Shown: one piece after another, positions 1 through 12,811 of the stretch | How positions within the stretch are numbered: position 1 is the first letter of the stretch | Layout of the letters: every line of letters starts with the position of its first letter | Assembly: GCF_963678635.1 (NCBI RefSeq) | Contig: NC_087065.1 | Coordinates: forward strand, 10,129,579-10,193,578 | Direction: 5' to 3' | Length of the DNA stretch: 64,000 nucleotides | DNA from: Symsagittifera roscoffensis | Taxonomy: Eukaryota > Xenacoelomorpha > Acoela > Convolutidae | Made by a program: the position numbers and the translations under genes | Notes under the pieces: model-generated | Told to the model about the DNA's origin: nothing | Databases searched by the model: none | The model's input: only the letters and a program-made list of their open reading frames with translations

Positions 1-69
1 GGGCCGTTAAAGCCTGCTACAGTGTGTGCAACTTTCAGTCCTTGTCAAATTAAAAACTCGTTTTACTAA
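1..69 (+). pseudogene. LINE reverse-transcriptase remnant, 3' end only (partial unit)
   Basis: The first bases of the window match the end of the LINE-derived frame in the next copies (stop at 7102 and 14134). The rest of this copy lies left of the window. Confidence 0.45.
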
Positions 70-612
70 TGGTGGTCTCGATGGACCAACAGCAAAATGC
101 TATTTGCATGAGATAAAAAATAAAAAGGTTCTCACAGTTTTCTGCTAAGAACAATAAAAAAAATGTGTTTGAAATGGTACTCTTTTTTATAAAGATGACC
201 ATTTAAAAGAGCATCGTTTCGCAATTGCAATACCTGTCGCATCCAAAAAATAAATAAAACAATTTTTTTGAGCCAAATTAAGAAGGACCCACGTCAAGTG
301 TCCGGCGCAAACTATCTTGGAAATTGTTTAATTTCTCTCAAATCATGCCTGTGAGCAATGTTAGTAATATTTGTATATGTCAAAAAATACTGACTGTAAA
401 ATTTAAATAAAATCCGCTGATATATCAAACTACAGAAAAACACTCTTCATTTTTCTAAAGTGTCTCATCTCGTTCACTCTCCGACGCTGCAATAAAACGT
501 TAAGGCTATCCATTAGTCGTTGATTAGGTTTGAATATCGTTATTCATTGGATCATTTAAGAGCTATTTTTCAGGTGCAAAAATTATTTTCTTGTCGCAGA
601 ACTTTTTGGTTG

Positions 613-968
613 CACAGATTTAGTCTAACTACAAATTTTGTCCTATTAATTTAAATAACAGATTTCGTCCTATTCAAATTTTGTCCCAAGTCCAACAGAT
701 TTCTTCCTATTTTAGGAAAATTACTGTAATTGCAAATTAAGTTGTTCTCAAAAGTGCTAATCAAGTCCTGCTGTGATTTGAAGCATTGAATTTTTTTAAC
801 TACTTTTTTTAACTACTTGCTTTCGAAAGCGCACACTTCACAAAAATTAGGACGAAATTTGAGTACTCCCAAATTTGTGGGACAAAATCTGTGTACGCTT
901 TGAAATAGGACGATATCTGTTGAAAATAAGATGGGACGAGATCTGTAATGGGACGAAATCTGTCTTAG
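613..968. repeat. Foldback/MITE-like element with iterated 17-bp motifs (partial unit)
   Basis: The left arm (613-716) carries ACAGATTTCGTCCTATT-like motifs and the right arm (849-968) carries their reverse complement (AATAGGACGAAATCTGT-like), several per arm, separated by about 130 bp. Inverted arrays of short subterminal repeats are typical of foldback elements and of transposase-binding arrays in non-autonomous DNA transposons. Confidence 0.6.
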
Positions 969-1827
969 CCCAAATTCTGAGCGCATTTTTTAAGGCAAAC
1001 AAGAGTAATCGTATCAGAGGAAAGCCTTGAATGTTCCGACTGCATTTTAAATTCTATGGAGCAGTAAAATTGTTTCAAATTGAAGTTCAGAAACCACCCC
1101 GAGCACAAATATTCCGTTAGTTTCGTTACAAAAGTCGGAACAATAAACTGCTTTTGCAAGTTTCAATTTGAATCAAATCAAATTTGGTGCAGAAATAAAC
1201 AAAATACTGGTGTTCATAGTTTTACTCTAGGCTAAATATCAACACAGAATCCAATAAAAAAGCATTTGTTTTGTTTTTTCATTCCTAGTTTTCCTGTTTG
1301 GTCGAAAAAATTTTAAATAAATTCTGTTATAATCTGTTTATGACCTGTGAATGATCTGTAAAAAATTAATAAACAAAAAAACTGATAAAAATCAGTACAA
1401 GTTGATTTAAATAATTATTTTTGTTAAATTAATCCGCTTGAAACAGAATTAAAAAAATTGAACTTGATTGAAATTAATTTTTTCGGGCTACATTTCTGTA
1501 TTGAACTTAATAGATTCTAAGTTGGTGCAAATTCATCGTCTGTATAAAACCGTTTACAATCCGTTTCTTGTCAGTACTCAGTGCGTGTCAATCAAGCTAT
1601 TAGTGCAAACGGTTGCGCGTACTACCGCGAATCCTAAGCATTAATGATTAGTACTAATTCGATGATTTGGCAAATTTGCTTCAGTCTAGTAGTTATTCTA
1701 AATTTAAGAAAAAACGTCATAAATGAAAATAACGTGGGTTTTGTTTGAAGAACAAATCAATGGAAGTTTTTTTTTCAATTCAAATTTGAAACATGAATTG
1801 GGGGATTTTCTATTTTTGGTTACTTGA

Positions 1828-1848
1828 GGGGGGGAGGGGTGGGAGGGG
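1828..1848 (+). other. G-quadruplex-type G tract
   Basis: Four consecutive G runs (7, 4, 3 and 4 G) separated by single A or T bases on the plus strand fit the canonical G3+N1-7 quadruplex pattern. This stands out in an AT-rich background. Confidence 0.6.
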
Positions 1849-4193
1849 TACATTGTTTTATAAAGTGGAGCACTCTTATTTGTAGTTTTGGGGTAATTTT
1901 TATTTGCTTAAAAAGCCACAAATATGCGTCTTAGAAAAAAATATTGACCCAAATTTTTCAAAACAAGCACTATTTTATTCGTTCTGAGTTTCTGGTAAAT
2001 TTTATTTTCAGTTTTTTGCCTAAATTCAACTCAGTTTATCATTATGCAATTTTTTTCAAGTTTTTTTTTTCCAGTTTCGTCCTTACATTCAATATAAGTT
2101 GTGCATATGCAACTCAAGATTTCTACACAATTTGGATTGTTTTGAAGGAATCGGAAACATATTTTGAAATGAGCCCCACCTTTGACCGGTCTGCCCATCG
2201 TCTTCTGAACAAATTCCCAGTTCTTCAACAAAACAGGACATAATTGCAAAAAATATCAGTAGCTATGATATAAGGAACACTGTTGTTCCCAGACCTTCCG
2301 CATTACAAGGACAAACTGTGCACTGGATAGGATAACAAATTTGTGTCTGTATGTTCCTGGATCCCAGAGACAAGTCTTTAAACATGTTCCAAAAAGTAAA
2401 TGAATTCCACTTACAAAATTTGAGTGGGTTCCCATAGCGTAAATTTTGTCGGCACATTTTTTTGGTGCGGATTCCTTAAATTTTGTTGCGGATTCGACAA
2501 ACTTGGTTGCGGGTTCCTCAAAGTTGCTAGTTTTTGGAGCGATTTTGAGCAAAAGAGTTTTTTTGCTATTTTTCCGTGGAATTCAAAACAGCAAAGAACA
2601 ACAAAGAAAAAAAACAATGTTGCGGATTACCAACAATTCTGATTTTGGCTAGTTGTGGAATCCGCTGAGAATTAACAAAGTGCACAGTTTGGCCTCGTAA
2701 TGTAATTTATTAGTCAAAAAATTTGTGAACAAAAAAACGACCCAAGATCAAATATTCCATCATCTTCTTCAAAGACAGAAATTTCAATGAAACTTTTTTT
2801 TGACCCTCTTGATGATCAAAACAAAGCGTTCTAATAGAAAATGGCATACGATAGATTAGCATTGCTAGTAGCATCATTTGACTGATTAGAAGAAAGATTG
2901 GAATGGTGCTTAAACACATATGCCATGAGTATACTGCAACTTTTTCCTTTTGACATTAAATTTTAAACATACAGACACAAAAGTGTGCGCCTGTCCAAGG
3001 CACAGTTTGGCCTCGTTATGTTTTAATTCATTAAAACGGATTGTTTTCATAAAAAATATAAATATTATAATTCTTTTTAATGGATTACAATCGAATAATT
3101 TTCAGTTTCTTAGAGACTGACTATAATATGACATATAATTAATTATTATCTTTTTGGGCTCAGTGAGCCGAGCTAGCGTTCAAAAACAGATGGGATAGTA
3201 CAAACTGAATTCAAATTAAATTCTTATTACGGAATAAAGGGGTAAATTTTTATTAGGAAGATCAAATTAGTCAGCTTTAAAGAAACAAAAGATAACCAAT
3301 TTAAAAAAATCTAACTTTCATATCTAAACTTATTGTTCAGTTTTTTGTTTGGCAGCGCTTTTGTTCTTGGTCTTTTTTTTCAGTAAAATACTTTTTTCAG
3401 ACTTCCGTAGATTTTACTGGTTGAATATACAAGTGAGATTACTTGTATTTGATCGACGCAGAAAAAATTATCAGTAACCCATGCAGTGTTTTTGATCAAC
3501 CTCTATTGGGCTTCTAAGAAAAACAAAAGCATGCATTTTTCTTTATGTATTTTCTGGGCTGGATTCTGGGCTGGATTTTCTGGTCGATCACTCCTCTCAC
3601 CCATTTGTGCCTATTTTTTTAAAAAAAGAATTCTCCTTTGGACGCCATTATACTCTAATTTCGAGGAAGAGAGCGCAAATAAAGGCATTTTTTGCTGATC
3701 TCAAGGTAAATTTTTTTAATTGTTTTTTAAAAAGGGCGTTGATTTGAGAGAGTGGGATGAGAAACTCTTTCATTCATGGATTTTAAAATGAGTCAATTTG
3801 TTTTCGTTTTTATAATTTTTAGATTTTTTTTTGCGAGTGACCAGTTAATTATATGCGAGAGGCCAGTAAATTATATGTCGTCTAAAAATCTTTTAAAAAA
3901 GTTGTAACTCATTTTTTTCTTTATTTATGTTACAAATAATGTGTCCCAAGCAGTTTAGGGGGTAAATGTTAGTTTGGTTCTGCGTATGAATTTTCAGCCA
4001 ATCAGAGTAGAGCTTTTTACCCGCTGCGCTTGGTAAATTCAACATAAATTGAACACTGGGGTAGAGAAAGCTAACTTGGTCTTTTAGAAGGTTTGGTTGT
4101 GTTGAAAACATTTATTGCAAAATCCATTGAATACCACTTTGACTATCCATTAACTCTTTAAAACCATTTTGAAATTTTGTATGAAAATTGTAC

Positions 4194-4410
4194 GACAAGC
4201 ATTTTTTCCATAGACACCATATTTGAATTTGTATGCTAAGCATTTTTTCCATAGACACCATATATGAATTTGTATGACAAGCATTTTTTCCATAGACACC
4301 ATATATGAATTTGTATGACAAGCATTTTTTCCATAGACACCATATATGAATTTGTATGACAAGCAATTTTCCATAGACACCATATATGAATTTGTATGAC
4401 AAGCATTTTT
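4194..4410. repeat. 41-bp minisatellite, five units plus a partial
   Basis: Tandem units start with GACAAGCATTTTTTCC or GCTAAGCATTTTTTCC and end in GAATTTGTAT. The period is 41 bp, with one 2-bp-shorter monomer near 4362. Open frames across it are a by-product of the repeat, not genes. Confidence 0.9.
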
Positions 4411-5779
4411 CTTTTATGGGCGTCAACCCGGGTAACCCTACTCTAAATCAGGAAACAGTTGTAAAATCAATTCAACAAAACAAGTAGAACCTAACGAAAG
4501 CTTGAACTTTGGTGAAACCATGCCTAGTCAACATTTATATAAGGCTTAACAAGTTCAGACCTGTAATGAAATTTTGTATATTCCTGGGAGCGTTTAAAAT
4601 TTCAAGAGCCATTGTGTAATCATAATACTCTTGCTGTCCATAAGCTGCAAAAAGCCAAGACCTTATATCAAAATGCAAATTTTGGTCGAGTTAGTGAGTA
4701 ATGCTAGCCAAATTAAGGTAAAAAATTTAACCACACCAATATCCACAGCGCTATTTCTAACTCTTTAACTTGCAGTCAATAAATTATTCAAGCGCATATT
4801 AGTTCTTAGTTTGTCATTTTTGTTGTTTAAATGCTAAAAACGGTCGTCAGGTTAATTAAAACTTACCGTCATTTCTTGTTAACCAAATTACGTTTGATTG
4901 ATTTGATTTTAATTTACCTTTTTGGCTATTCAATGATTTTAAAAACTTCTACGCCAATGTTTTCCAATCATAAGGATTATATGTATTATTTATAAAAACC
5001 GAGAAGAGACTAAAAAGGCTCCGAAAATTTTGCTCAAAAACTTTTGTATTTGTTTTGAATATGAAAACCCATATAATTCAAAAAAAAATTTATACTGTCT
5101 GGGGGTGTCGAAAAAAAGGTCTAATGCTTCCAAGCACAGTTCTTTAAAAAACTCCTAATTTTCCAATCAAACGTACTTAGAGTGTTTTTGGTTTGCTTTT
5201 TGAGTTGATAGGTTTCCACACCATTATTCAAGTTAATCGATTTCAATCAATTTCGGTCAGTTATTATACTGTCCTAGAAAAGTCTAAATACTGACTTTTT
5301 AAGCAATTTGCAAAGGCATCGTAAAAAAAGTCATAGGCAGTACTTAGTAACTTCTGATTGGTGACTATAATTTGAGTTATCCCAAAAGAGATAGAAAAAA
5401 CTGGATACGTACTTTGTACCTATGATCTATCGATTAACAACCATTTTTTACCCACAAGAACTGCTGGATATTCACTCATAGTTTATGACACCAGTTTGAG
5501 AATAGTAGATACCTTTGTAAGCTACTGTCCTGCAAAAAGTGATCATCATTCTTTAATAACAATTACGCAACTCAACTTCTTGTGAAATTCAAGCACATTT
5601 TTGTAAACAAAAAATATTCAGCTGAAGAATTCAGAAAAACAACGAAAACATCAGATTGGCCAAATTGATAAATGGAAACTGAAGATAAAAAGAGGTTTGC
5701 TGTTATTGAAGAAATTAAAATCTTTCGAAACATGCTCCGATCAACTACTTGTTCACAAAAGATGACCAACCGGTCTTTT

Positions 5780-7102
5780 TACTAGCTAAACATTATGCAT
5801 CGAAAATCATTTGCAGTTGTAAAATCATGAAGTTAGAAGATCTAGTGTCCACGGAAAACAAGAAAAATTACGATACCTTTTGGAATCACTTCATTGAATC
5901 GGCTCATCAGATAGATTGAAATGAAAACCTATAAACGAAGTGACGAGAAGCAAAAAAAAATTGCTTGTGATATTGCTTGGATTTGAATTTTGTTTGGAAA
6001 TGTTTTAACGGATGGAAAATAGATAGTAAAGTTTCTGAGTTCTTGTTTGCACCTTTTTTTCCAAATTTTGTAAACCCGAAGAATCTCATCAGCAGGGATT
6101 TTTCCTCTTGCACTTTGATTACCAGACTTCAATTACGAAAATATCTTCTCGCTTTGATGAAAAATTAAACCTTCCGATCTTTTGAATTACCAGCTTGTGT
6201 CAAGATGTTACCGAATTTGAAACAATTTACAGACCAATATCTATTACTCCTTCACTGGCGAAAATTTTTTTTGTAAAAATTTCTTCAACAACAAGTGACC
6301 CTAAATAAATCCCATTTGACGAGCAAACATCAATTTGGATTTCGAAAATGTTTTTCATGCATAGATGCTCCACTGTTAACAGAAACAATCAGACCAAAAG
6401 CCGAAGAAACGCGCTAATTGCGGGTGCTGTTCGTGAAATATTTACTGCTTTCAGATCAATCGATCACAATTTTCTATTAGTAAAAAAGAATAACTAGCCT
6501 TCAATTCAACCATCATTCATTTTATATTCATTTTATGACAAAGAGACATCATCAAGTTGCCTTAGAACAGAATCAGATTGGTTCACAGTCGTGGGAGGAA
6601 TTTCTCAATGTACAGTTTTAAGAGCTCTTTTGTTTAATTTAAAATCAATGATATCTACAAAAATGTAAAATGTGTTAGCGAAAAAGTTGGCTGATGAAAC
6701 AACTCTGCTGATGAACGCTAAGAAAGTTAGCAAGACAAAGAGAGTTTTGCAGAGAACATTGCTAACTTTTTGAACTAAATTGAGCAAAGTTCTGTAAGAA
6801 CTAATCAAAGTTGAATTGAGTTTTTTCTTTCTAGAAGTATTTCAACAACGAACTTACATATCAAAATCAGGTTAAATATCAAAAATATCTATACACTCCT
6901 AAAAATTGCACCATCCAATTTAAAACTAATGCTCAATAAATGCTTAGCACTCAGCCATTTGCATCGTTCGACTGTTTTTTTGACTACAAAATTAAAAAAC
7001 CTAGCTGTTACACTAGAAAAAAAAAACTCAACTGGGCCGTTAAAGCCTGCTACAGTGTGTGCAACTTTCAGTCCTTGTCAAATTAAAAACTCGTTTTACT
7101 AA
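5780..7102 (+). pseudogene. Degenerate LINE (non-LTR) reverse transcriptase, array copy 1
   Basis: Reading the plus strand across frames recovers ordered non-LTR RT motifs: YRPISIT near 6228, QFGFRK near 6335 followed by a SCIDA-type block, FRSIDH at 6450-6467 (family AFDSIDH), GGISQCTVLRALLF near 6590-6640 (family GVPQGSVLGPLLF), and LADETTLL near 6687 (family YADDTTLL). The catalytic YADD pair reads LADE, and the frame is broken by many stops and shifts. A downstream stretch around 6880-7102 looks like the post-RT region (LKLMLNKCLALSHL). The element is non-functional. The clade is uncertain, CR1/Jockey-like by motif only. Its 5' limit is not defined. Confidence 0.7.
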
Positions 7103-7645
7103 TGGTGGTCTCGATGGACCAACAGCAAAATGCTATTTGCATGAGATAAAAAATAAAAAGGTTCTCACAGTTTTCTGCTAAGAACAATAAAAAAAATGTG
7201 TTTGAAATGGTACTCTTTTTTATAAAGATGACCATTTAAAAGAGCATCGTTTCGCAATTGCAATACCTGTCGCATCCAAAAAATAAATAAAACAATTTTT
7301 TTGAGCCAAATTAAGAAGGACCCACGTCAAGTGTCCTGCGCAAACTATCTTGGAAATTGTTTAATTTCTCTCAAATCATGCCTGTGAGCAATGTTAGTAA
7401 TATTTGTATATGTCAAAAAATACTGACTGTAAAATTTAAATAAAATCCGCTGATATATCAAACTACAGAAAAACACTCTTCATTTTTCTAAAGTGTCTCA
7501 TCTCGTTCACTCTCCGACGCTGCAATAAAACGTTAAGGCTATCCATTAGTCGTTGATTAGGTTTGAATATCGTTATTCATTGGATCATTTAAGAGCTATT
7601 TTTCAGGTGCAAAAATTATTTTCTTGTCGCAGAACTTTTTGGTTG

Positions 7646-8001
7646 CACAGATTTAGTCTAACTACAAATTTTGTCCTATTAATTTAAATAACAGATTTCG
7701 TCCTATTCAAATTTTGTCCCATGTCCAACAGATTTCTTCCTATTTTAGGAAAATTACTGTAATTGCAAATTAAGTTGTTCTCAAAAGTGCTAATCAAGTC
7801 CTGCTGTGATTTGAAGCATTGAATTTTTTTAACTACTTTTTTTAACTACTTGCTTTCGAAAGCGCACACTTCACAAAAATTAGGACGAAATTTGAGTACT
7901 CCCAAATTTGTGGGACAAAATCTGTGTACGCTTTGAAATAGGACGATATCTGTTGAAAATAAGATGGGACGAGATCTGTAATGGGACGAAATCTGTCTTA
8001 G
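7646..8001. repeat. Foldback/MITE-like element, array copy 1
   Basis: Same element as at 613-968, offset by 7033 bp. Left-arm and right-arm 17-bp motifs are retained. Confidence 0.6.
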
Positions 8002-8860
8002 CCCAAATTCTGAGCGCATTTTTTAAGGCAAACAAGAGTAATCGTATCAGAGGAAAGCCTTGAACGTTCCGACTGCATTTTAAATTCTATGGAGCAGTAA
8101 AATTGTTTCAAATTGAAGTTCAGAAACCACCCCGAGCACAAATATTCCGTTAGTTTCGTTACAAAAGTCGGAACAATAAACTGCTTTTGCAAGTTTCAAT
8201 TTGAATCAAATCAAATTTGGTGCAGAAATAAACAAAATACTGGTGTTCATAGTTTTACTCTAGGCTAAATATCAACACAGAATCCAATAAAAAAGCATTT
8301 GTTTTGTTTTTTCATTCCTAGTTTTCCTGTTTGGTCGAAAAAATTTTAAATAAATTCTGTTATAATCTGTTTATGACCTGTGAATGATCTGTAAAAAATT
8401 AATAAACAAAAAAACTGATAAAAATCAGTACAAGTTGATTTAAATAATTATTTTTGTTAAATTAATCCGCTTGAAACAGAATTAAAAAAATTGAACTTGA
8501 TTGAAATTAATTTTTTCGGGCTACATTTCTGTATTGAACTTAATAGATTCTAAGTTGGTGCAAATTCATCGTCTGTATAAAACCGTTTACAATCCGTTTC
8601 TTGTCAGTACTCAGTGCGTGTCAATCAAGCTATTAGTGCAAACGGTTGCGCGTACTACCGCGAATCCTAAGCATTAATGATTAGTACTAATTCGATGATT
8701 TGGCAAATTTGCTTCAGTCTAGTAGTTATTCTAAATTTAAGAAAAAACGTCATAAATGAAAATAACGTGGGTTTTGTTTGAAGAACAAATCAATGGAAGT
8801 TTTTTTTTCAATTCAAATTTGAAACATGAATTGGGGGATTTTCTGTTTTTGGTTACTTGA

Positions 8861-8881
8861 GGGGGGGAGGGGTGGGAGGGG
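8861..8881 (+). other. G-quadruplex-type G tract, second unit
   Basis: Identical G tract to 1828-1848 in the next array unit. Confidence 0.6.
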
Positions 8882-11225
8882 TACATTGTTTTATAAAGTG
8901 GAGCACTCTTATTTGTAGTTTTGGGGTAATTTTTATTTGCTTAAAAAGCCACAAATATGCGTCTTAGAAAAAAATATTGACCCAAATTTTTCAAAACAAG
9001 CACTATTTTATTCGTTCTGAGTTTCTGGTAAATTTTATTTTCAGTTTTTTGCCTAAATTCAACTCAGTTTATCATTATGCAATTTTTTTCAAGTTTTTTT
9101 TTTCCAGTTTCGTCCTTACATTCAATATAAGTTGTGCATATGCAACTCAAGATTTCTACACAATTTGGATTGTTTTGAAGGAATCGGAAACATATTTTGA
9201 AATGAGCCCCACCTTTGACCGGTCTGCCCATCGTCTTCTGAACAAATTCCCAGTTCTTCAACAAAACAGGACATAATTGCAAAAAATATCAGTAGCTATG
9301 ATATAAGGAACACTGTTGTTCCCAGACCTTCCGCATTACAAGGACAAACTGTGCACTGGATAGGATAACAAATTTGTGTCTGTATGTTCCTGGATCCCAG
9401 AGACAAGTCTTTAAACATGTTCCAAAAAGTAAATGAATTCCACTTACAAAATTTGAGTGGGTTCCCATAGCGTAAATTTTGTCGGCACATTTTTTTGTTG
9501 CGGATTCCTTAAATTTTGTTGCGGATTCGACAAACTTGGTTGCGGGTTCCTCAAAGTTGCTAGTTTTTGGAGCGATTTTGAGCAAAAGAGTTTTTTTGCT
9601 ATTTTTCCGTGGAATTCAAAACAGCAAAGAACAACAAAGAAAAAAAACAATGTTGCGGATTACCAACAATTCTGATTTTGGCTAGTTGTGGAATCCGCTG
9701 AGAATTAACAAAGTGCACAGTTTGGCCTCGTAATGTAATTTATTAGTCAAAAAATTTGTGAACAAAAAACGACCCAAGATCAAATATTCCATCATCTTCT
9801 TCAAAGACAGAAATTTCAATGAAACGTTTTTTTGACCCTCTTGATGATCAAAACAAAGCGTTCTAATAGAAAATGGCATACGATAGATTAGCATTGCTAG
9901 TAGCATCATTTGACTGATTAGAAGAAAGATTGGAATGGTGCTTAAACACATATGCCATGAGTATACTGCAACTTTTTCCTTTTGACATTAAATTTTAAAC
10001 ATACAGACACAAAAGTGTGCGCCTGTCCAAGGCACAGTTTGGCCTCGTTATGTTTTAATTCATTAAAACGGATTGTTTTCATAAAAAATATAAATATTAT
10101 AATTCTTTTTAATGGATTACAATCGAATAATTTTCAGTTTCTTAGAGACTGACTATAATATGACATATAATTAATTATTATCTTTTTGGGCTCAGTGAGC
10201 CGAGCTAGCGTTCAAAAACAGATGGGATAGTACAAACTGAATTCAAATTAAATTCTTATTACGGAATAAAGGGGTAAATTTTTATTAGGAAGATCAAATT
10301 AGTCAGCTTTAAAGAAACAAAAGATAACCAATTTAAAAAAATCTAACTTTCATATCTAAACTTATTGTTCAGTTTTTTGTTTGGCAGCGCTTTTGTTCTT
10401 GGTCTTTTTTTTCAGTAAAATACTTTTTTCAGACTTCCGTAGATTTTACTGGTTGAATATACAAGTGAGATTACTTGTATTTGATCGACGCAGAAAAAAT
10501 TATCAGTAACCCATGCAGTGTTTTTGATCAACCTCTATTGGGCTTCTAAGAAAAACAAAAGCATGCATTTTTCTTTATGTATTTTCTGGGCTGGATTCTG
10601 GGCTGGATTTTCTGGTCGATCACTCCTCTCACCCATTTGTGCCTATTTTTTTAAAAAAAGAATTCTCCTTTGGACGCCATTATACTCTAAATTCGAGGAA
10701 GAGAGCGCAAATAAAGGCATTTTTTGCTGATCTCAAGGTAAATTTTTTTAATTGTTTTTTAAAAAGGGCGTTGATTTGAGAGAGTGGGATGAGAAACTCT
10801 TTCATTCATGGATTTTAAAATGAGTCAATTTGTTTTCGTTTTTATAATTTTTAGATTTTTTTTTGCGAGTGACCAGTTAATTATATGCGAGAGGCCAGTA
10901 AATTATATGTCGTCTAAAAATCTTTTTAAAAAGTTGTAACTCATTTTTTTCTTTATTTATGTTACAAATAATGTGTCCCAAGCAGTTTAGGGGGTAAATG
11001 TTAGTTTGGTTCTGCGTATGAATTTTCAGCCAATCAGAGTAGAGCTTTTTACCCGCTGCGCTTGGTAAATTCAACATAAATCGAACACTGGGGTAGAGAA
11101 AGCTAACTTGGTCTTTTAGAAGGTTTGGTTGTGTTGAAAACATTTATTGCAAAATCCATTGAATACCACTTTGACTATCCATTAACTCTTTAAAACCATT
11201 TTGAAATTTTGTATGAAAATTGTAC

Positions 11226-11442
11226 GACAAGCATTTTTTCCATAGACACCATATTTGAATTTGTATGCTAAGCATTTTTTCCATAGACACCATATATGAA
11301 TTTGTATGCTAAGCATTTTTTCCATAGACACCATATATGAATTTGTATGACAAGCATTTTTTCCATAGACACCATATATGAATTTGTATGACAAGCAATT
11401 TTCCATAGACACCATATATGAATTTGTATGACAAGCATTTTT
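11226..11442. repeat. 41-bp minisatellite in the second array unit
   Basis: Same minisatellite as 4194-4410. The third monomer here begins GCTAAG where the first copy has GACAAG, so monomer variants have shifted between array copies by slippage or conversion. Confidence 0.9.
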
Positions 11443-12811
11443 CTTTTATGGGCGTCAACCCGGGTAACCCTACTCTAAATCAGGAAACAGTTGTAAAATC
11501 AATTCAACAAAACAAGTAGATCCTAACGAAAGCTTGAACTTTGGTGAAACCATGCCTAGTCAACATTTATATAAGGCTTAACAAGTTCAGACCTGTAATG
11601 AAATTTTGTATATTCCTGGGAGCGTTTAAAATTTCAAGAGCCATTGTGTAATCATAATACTCTTGCTGTCCATAAGCTGCAAAAAGCCAAGACCTTATAT
11701 CAAAATGCAAATTTTGGTCGAGTTAGTGAGTAATGCTAGCCAAATTAAGGTAAAAAATTTAACCACACCAATATCCACAGCGCTATTTCTAACTCTTTAA
11801 CTTGCAGTCAATAAATTATTCAAGCGCATATTAGTTCTTAGTTTGTCATTTTTGTTGTTTAAATGCTAAAAACGGTCGTCAGGTTAATTAAAACTTACCG
11901 TCATTTCTTGTTAACCAAATTACGTTTGATTGATTTGATTTTAATTTACCTTTTTGGCTATTCAATGATTTTAAAAACTTCTACGCCAATGTTTTCCAAT
12001 CATAAGGATTATATGTATTATTTATAAAAACCGAGAAGAGACTAAAAAGGCTTCGAAAATTTTGCTCAAAAACTTTTGTATTTGTTTTGAATATGAAAAC
12101 CCATATAATTCAAAAAAAAATTTATACTGTCTGGGGGTGTCGAAAAAAAGGTCTAATGCTTCCAAGCACAGTTCTTTAAAAAACTCCTAATTTTCCAATC
12201 AAACGTACTTAGAGTGTTTTTGGTTTGCTTTTTGAGTTGATAGGTTTCCACACCATTATTCAAGTTAATCGATTTCAATCAATTTCGGTCAGTTATTATA
12301 CTGTCCTAGAAAAGTCTAAATACTGACTTTTTAAGCAATTTGCAAAGGCATCGTAAAAAAAGTCATAGGCAGTACTTAGTAACTTCTGATTGGTGACTAT
12401 AATTTGAGTTATCCCAAAAGAGATAGAAAAAACTGGATACGTACTTTGTACCTATGATCTATCGATTAACAACCATTTTTTACCCACAAGAACTGCTGGA
12501 TATTCACTCATAGTTTATGACACCAGTTTGAGAATAGTAGATACCTTTGTAAGCTACTGTCCTGCAAAAAGTGATCATCATTCTTTAATAACAATTACGC
12601 AACTCAACTTCTTGTGAAATTCAAGCACATTTTTGTTAACAAAAAATATTCAGCTGAAGAATTCAGAAAAACAACGAAAACATCAGATTGGCCAAATTGA
12701 TAAATGGAAACTGAAGATAAAAAGAGGTTTGCTGTTATTGAAGAAATTAAAATCTTTCGAAACATGCTCCGATCAACTACTTGTTCACAAAAGATGACCA
12801 ACCGGTCTTTT

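Larger units (their letters stand above)
3405..10436. repeat. First complete 7-kb unit of the array
   Basis: Runs from the junction after the copied stop-codon region (3397-3404) to the same point at 10436. It contains the 41-bp minisatellite, a LINE reverse-transcriptase remnant, a foldback element with 17-bp motifs, a G tract and a copy of the host gene's 3' UTR with its poly(A) signal (about 10281). No intact protein-coding gene was seen; open frames are short and lie in AT-rich sequence. Confidence 0.9.

Noticed and set aside
4194-4410. Possible CRISPR-like array
   Set aside because: Whole 41-bp units repeat head to tail with no unique spacers, in a eukaryotic genome.
4112-4426. 104-codon minus frame with a repeated WCLWKKCLSYKF pattern
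   Set aside because: It is the 41-bp minisatellite translated; the period is not a multiple of three, so frames shift each unit.
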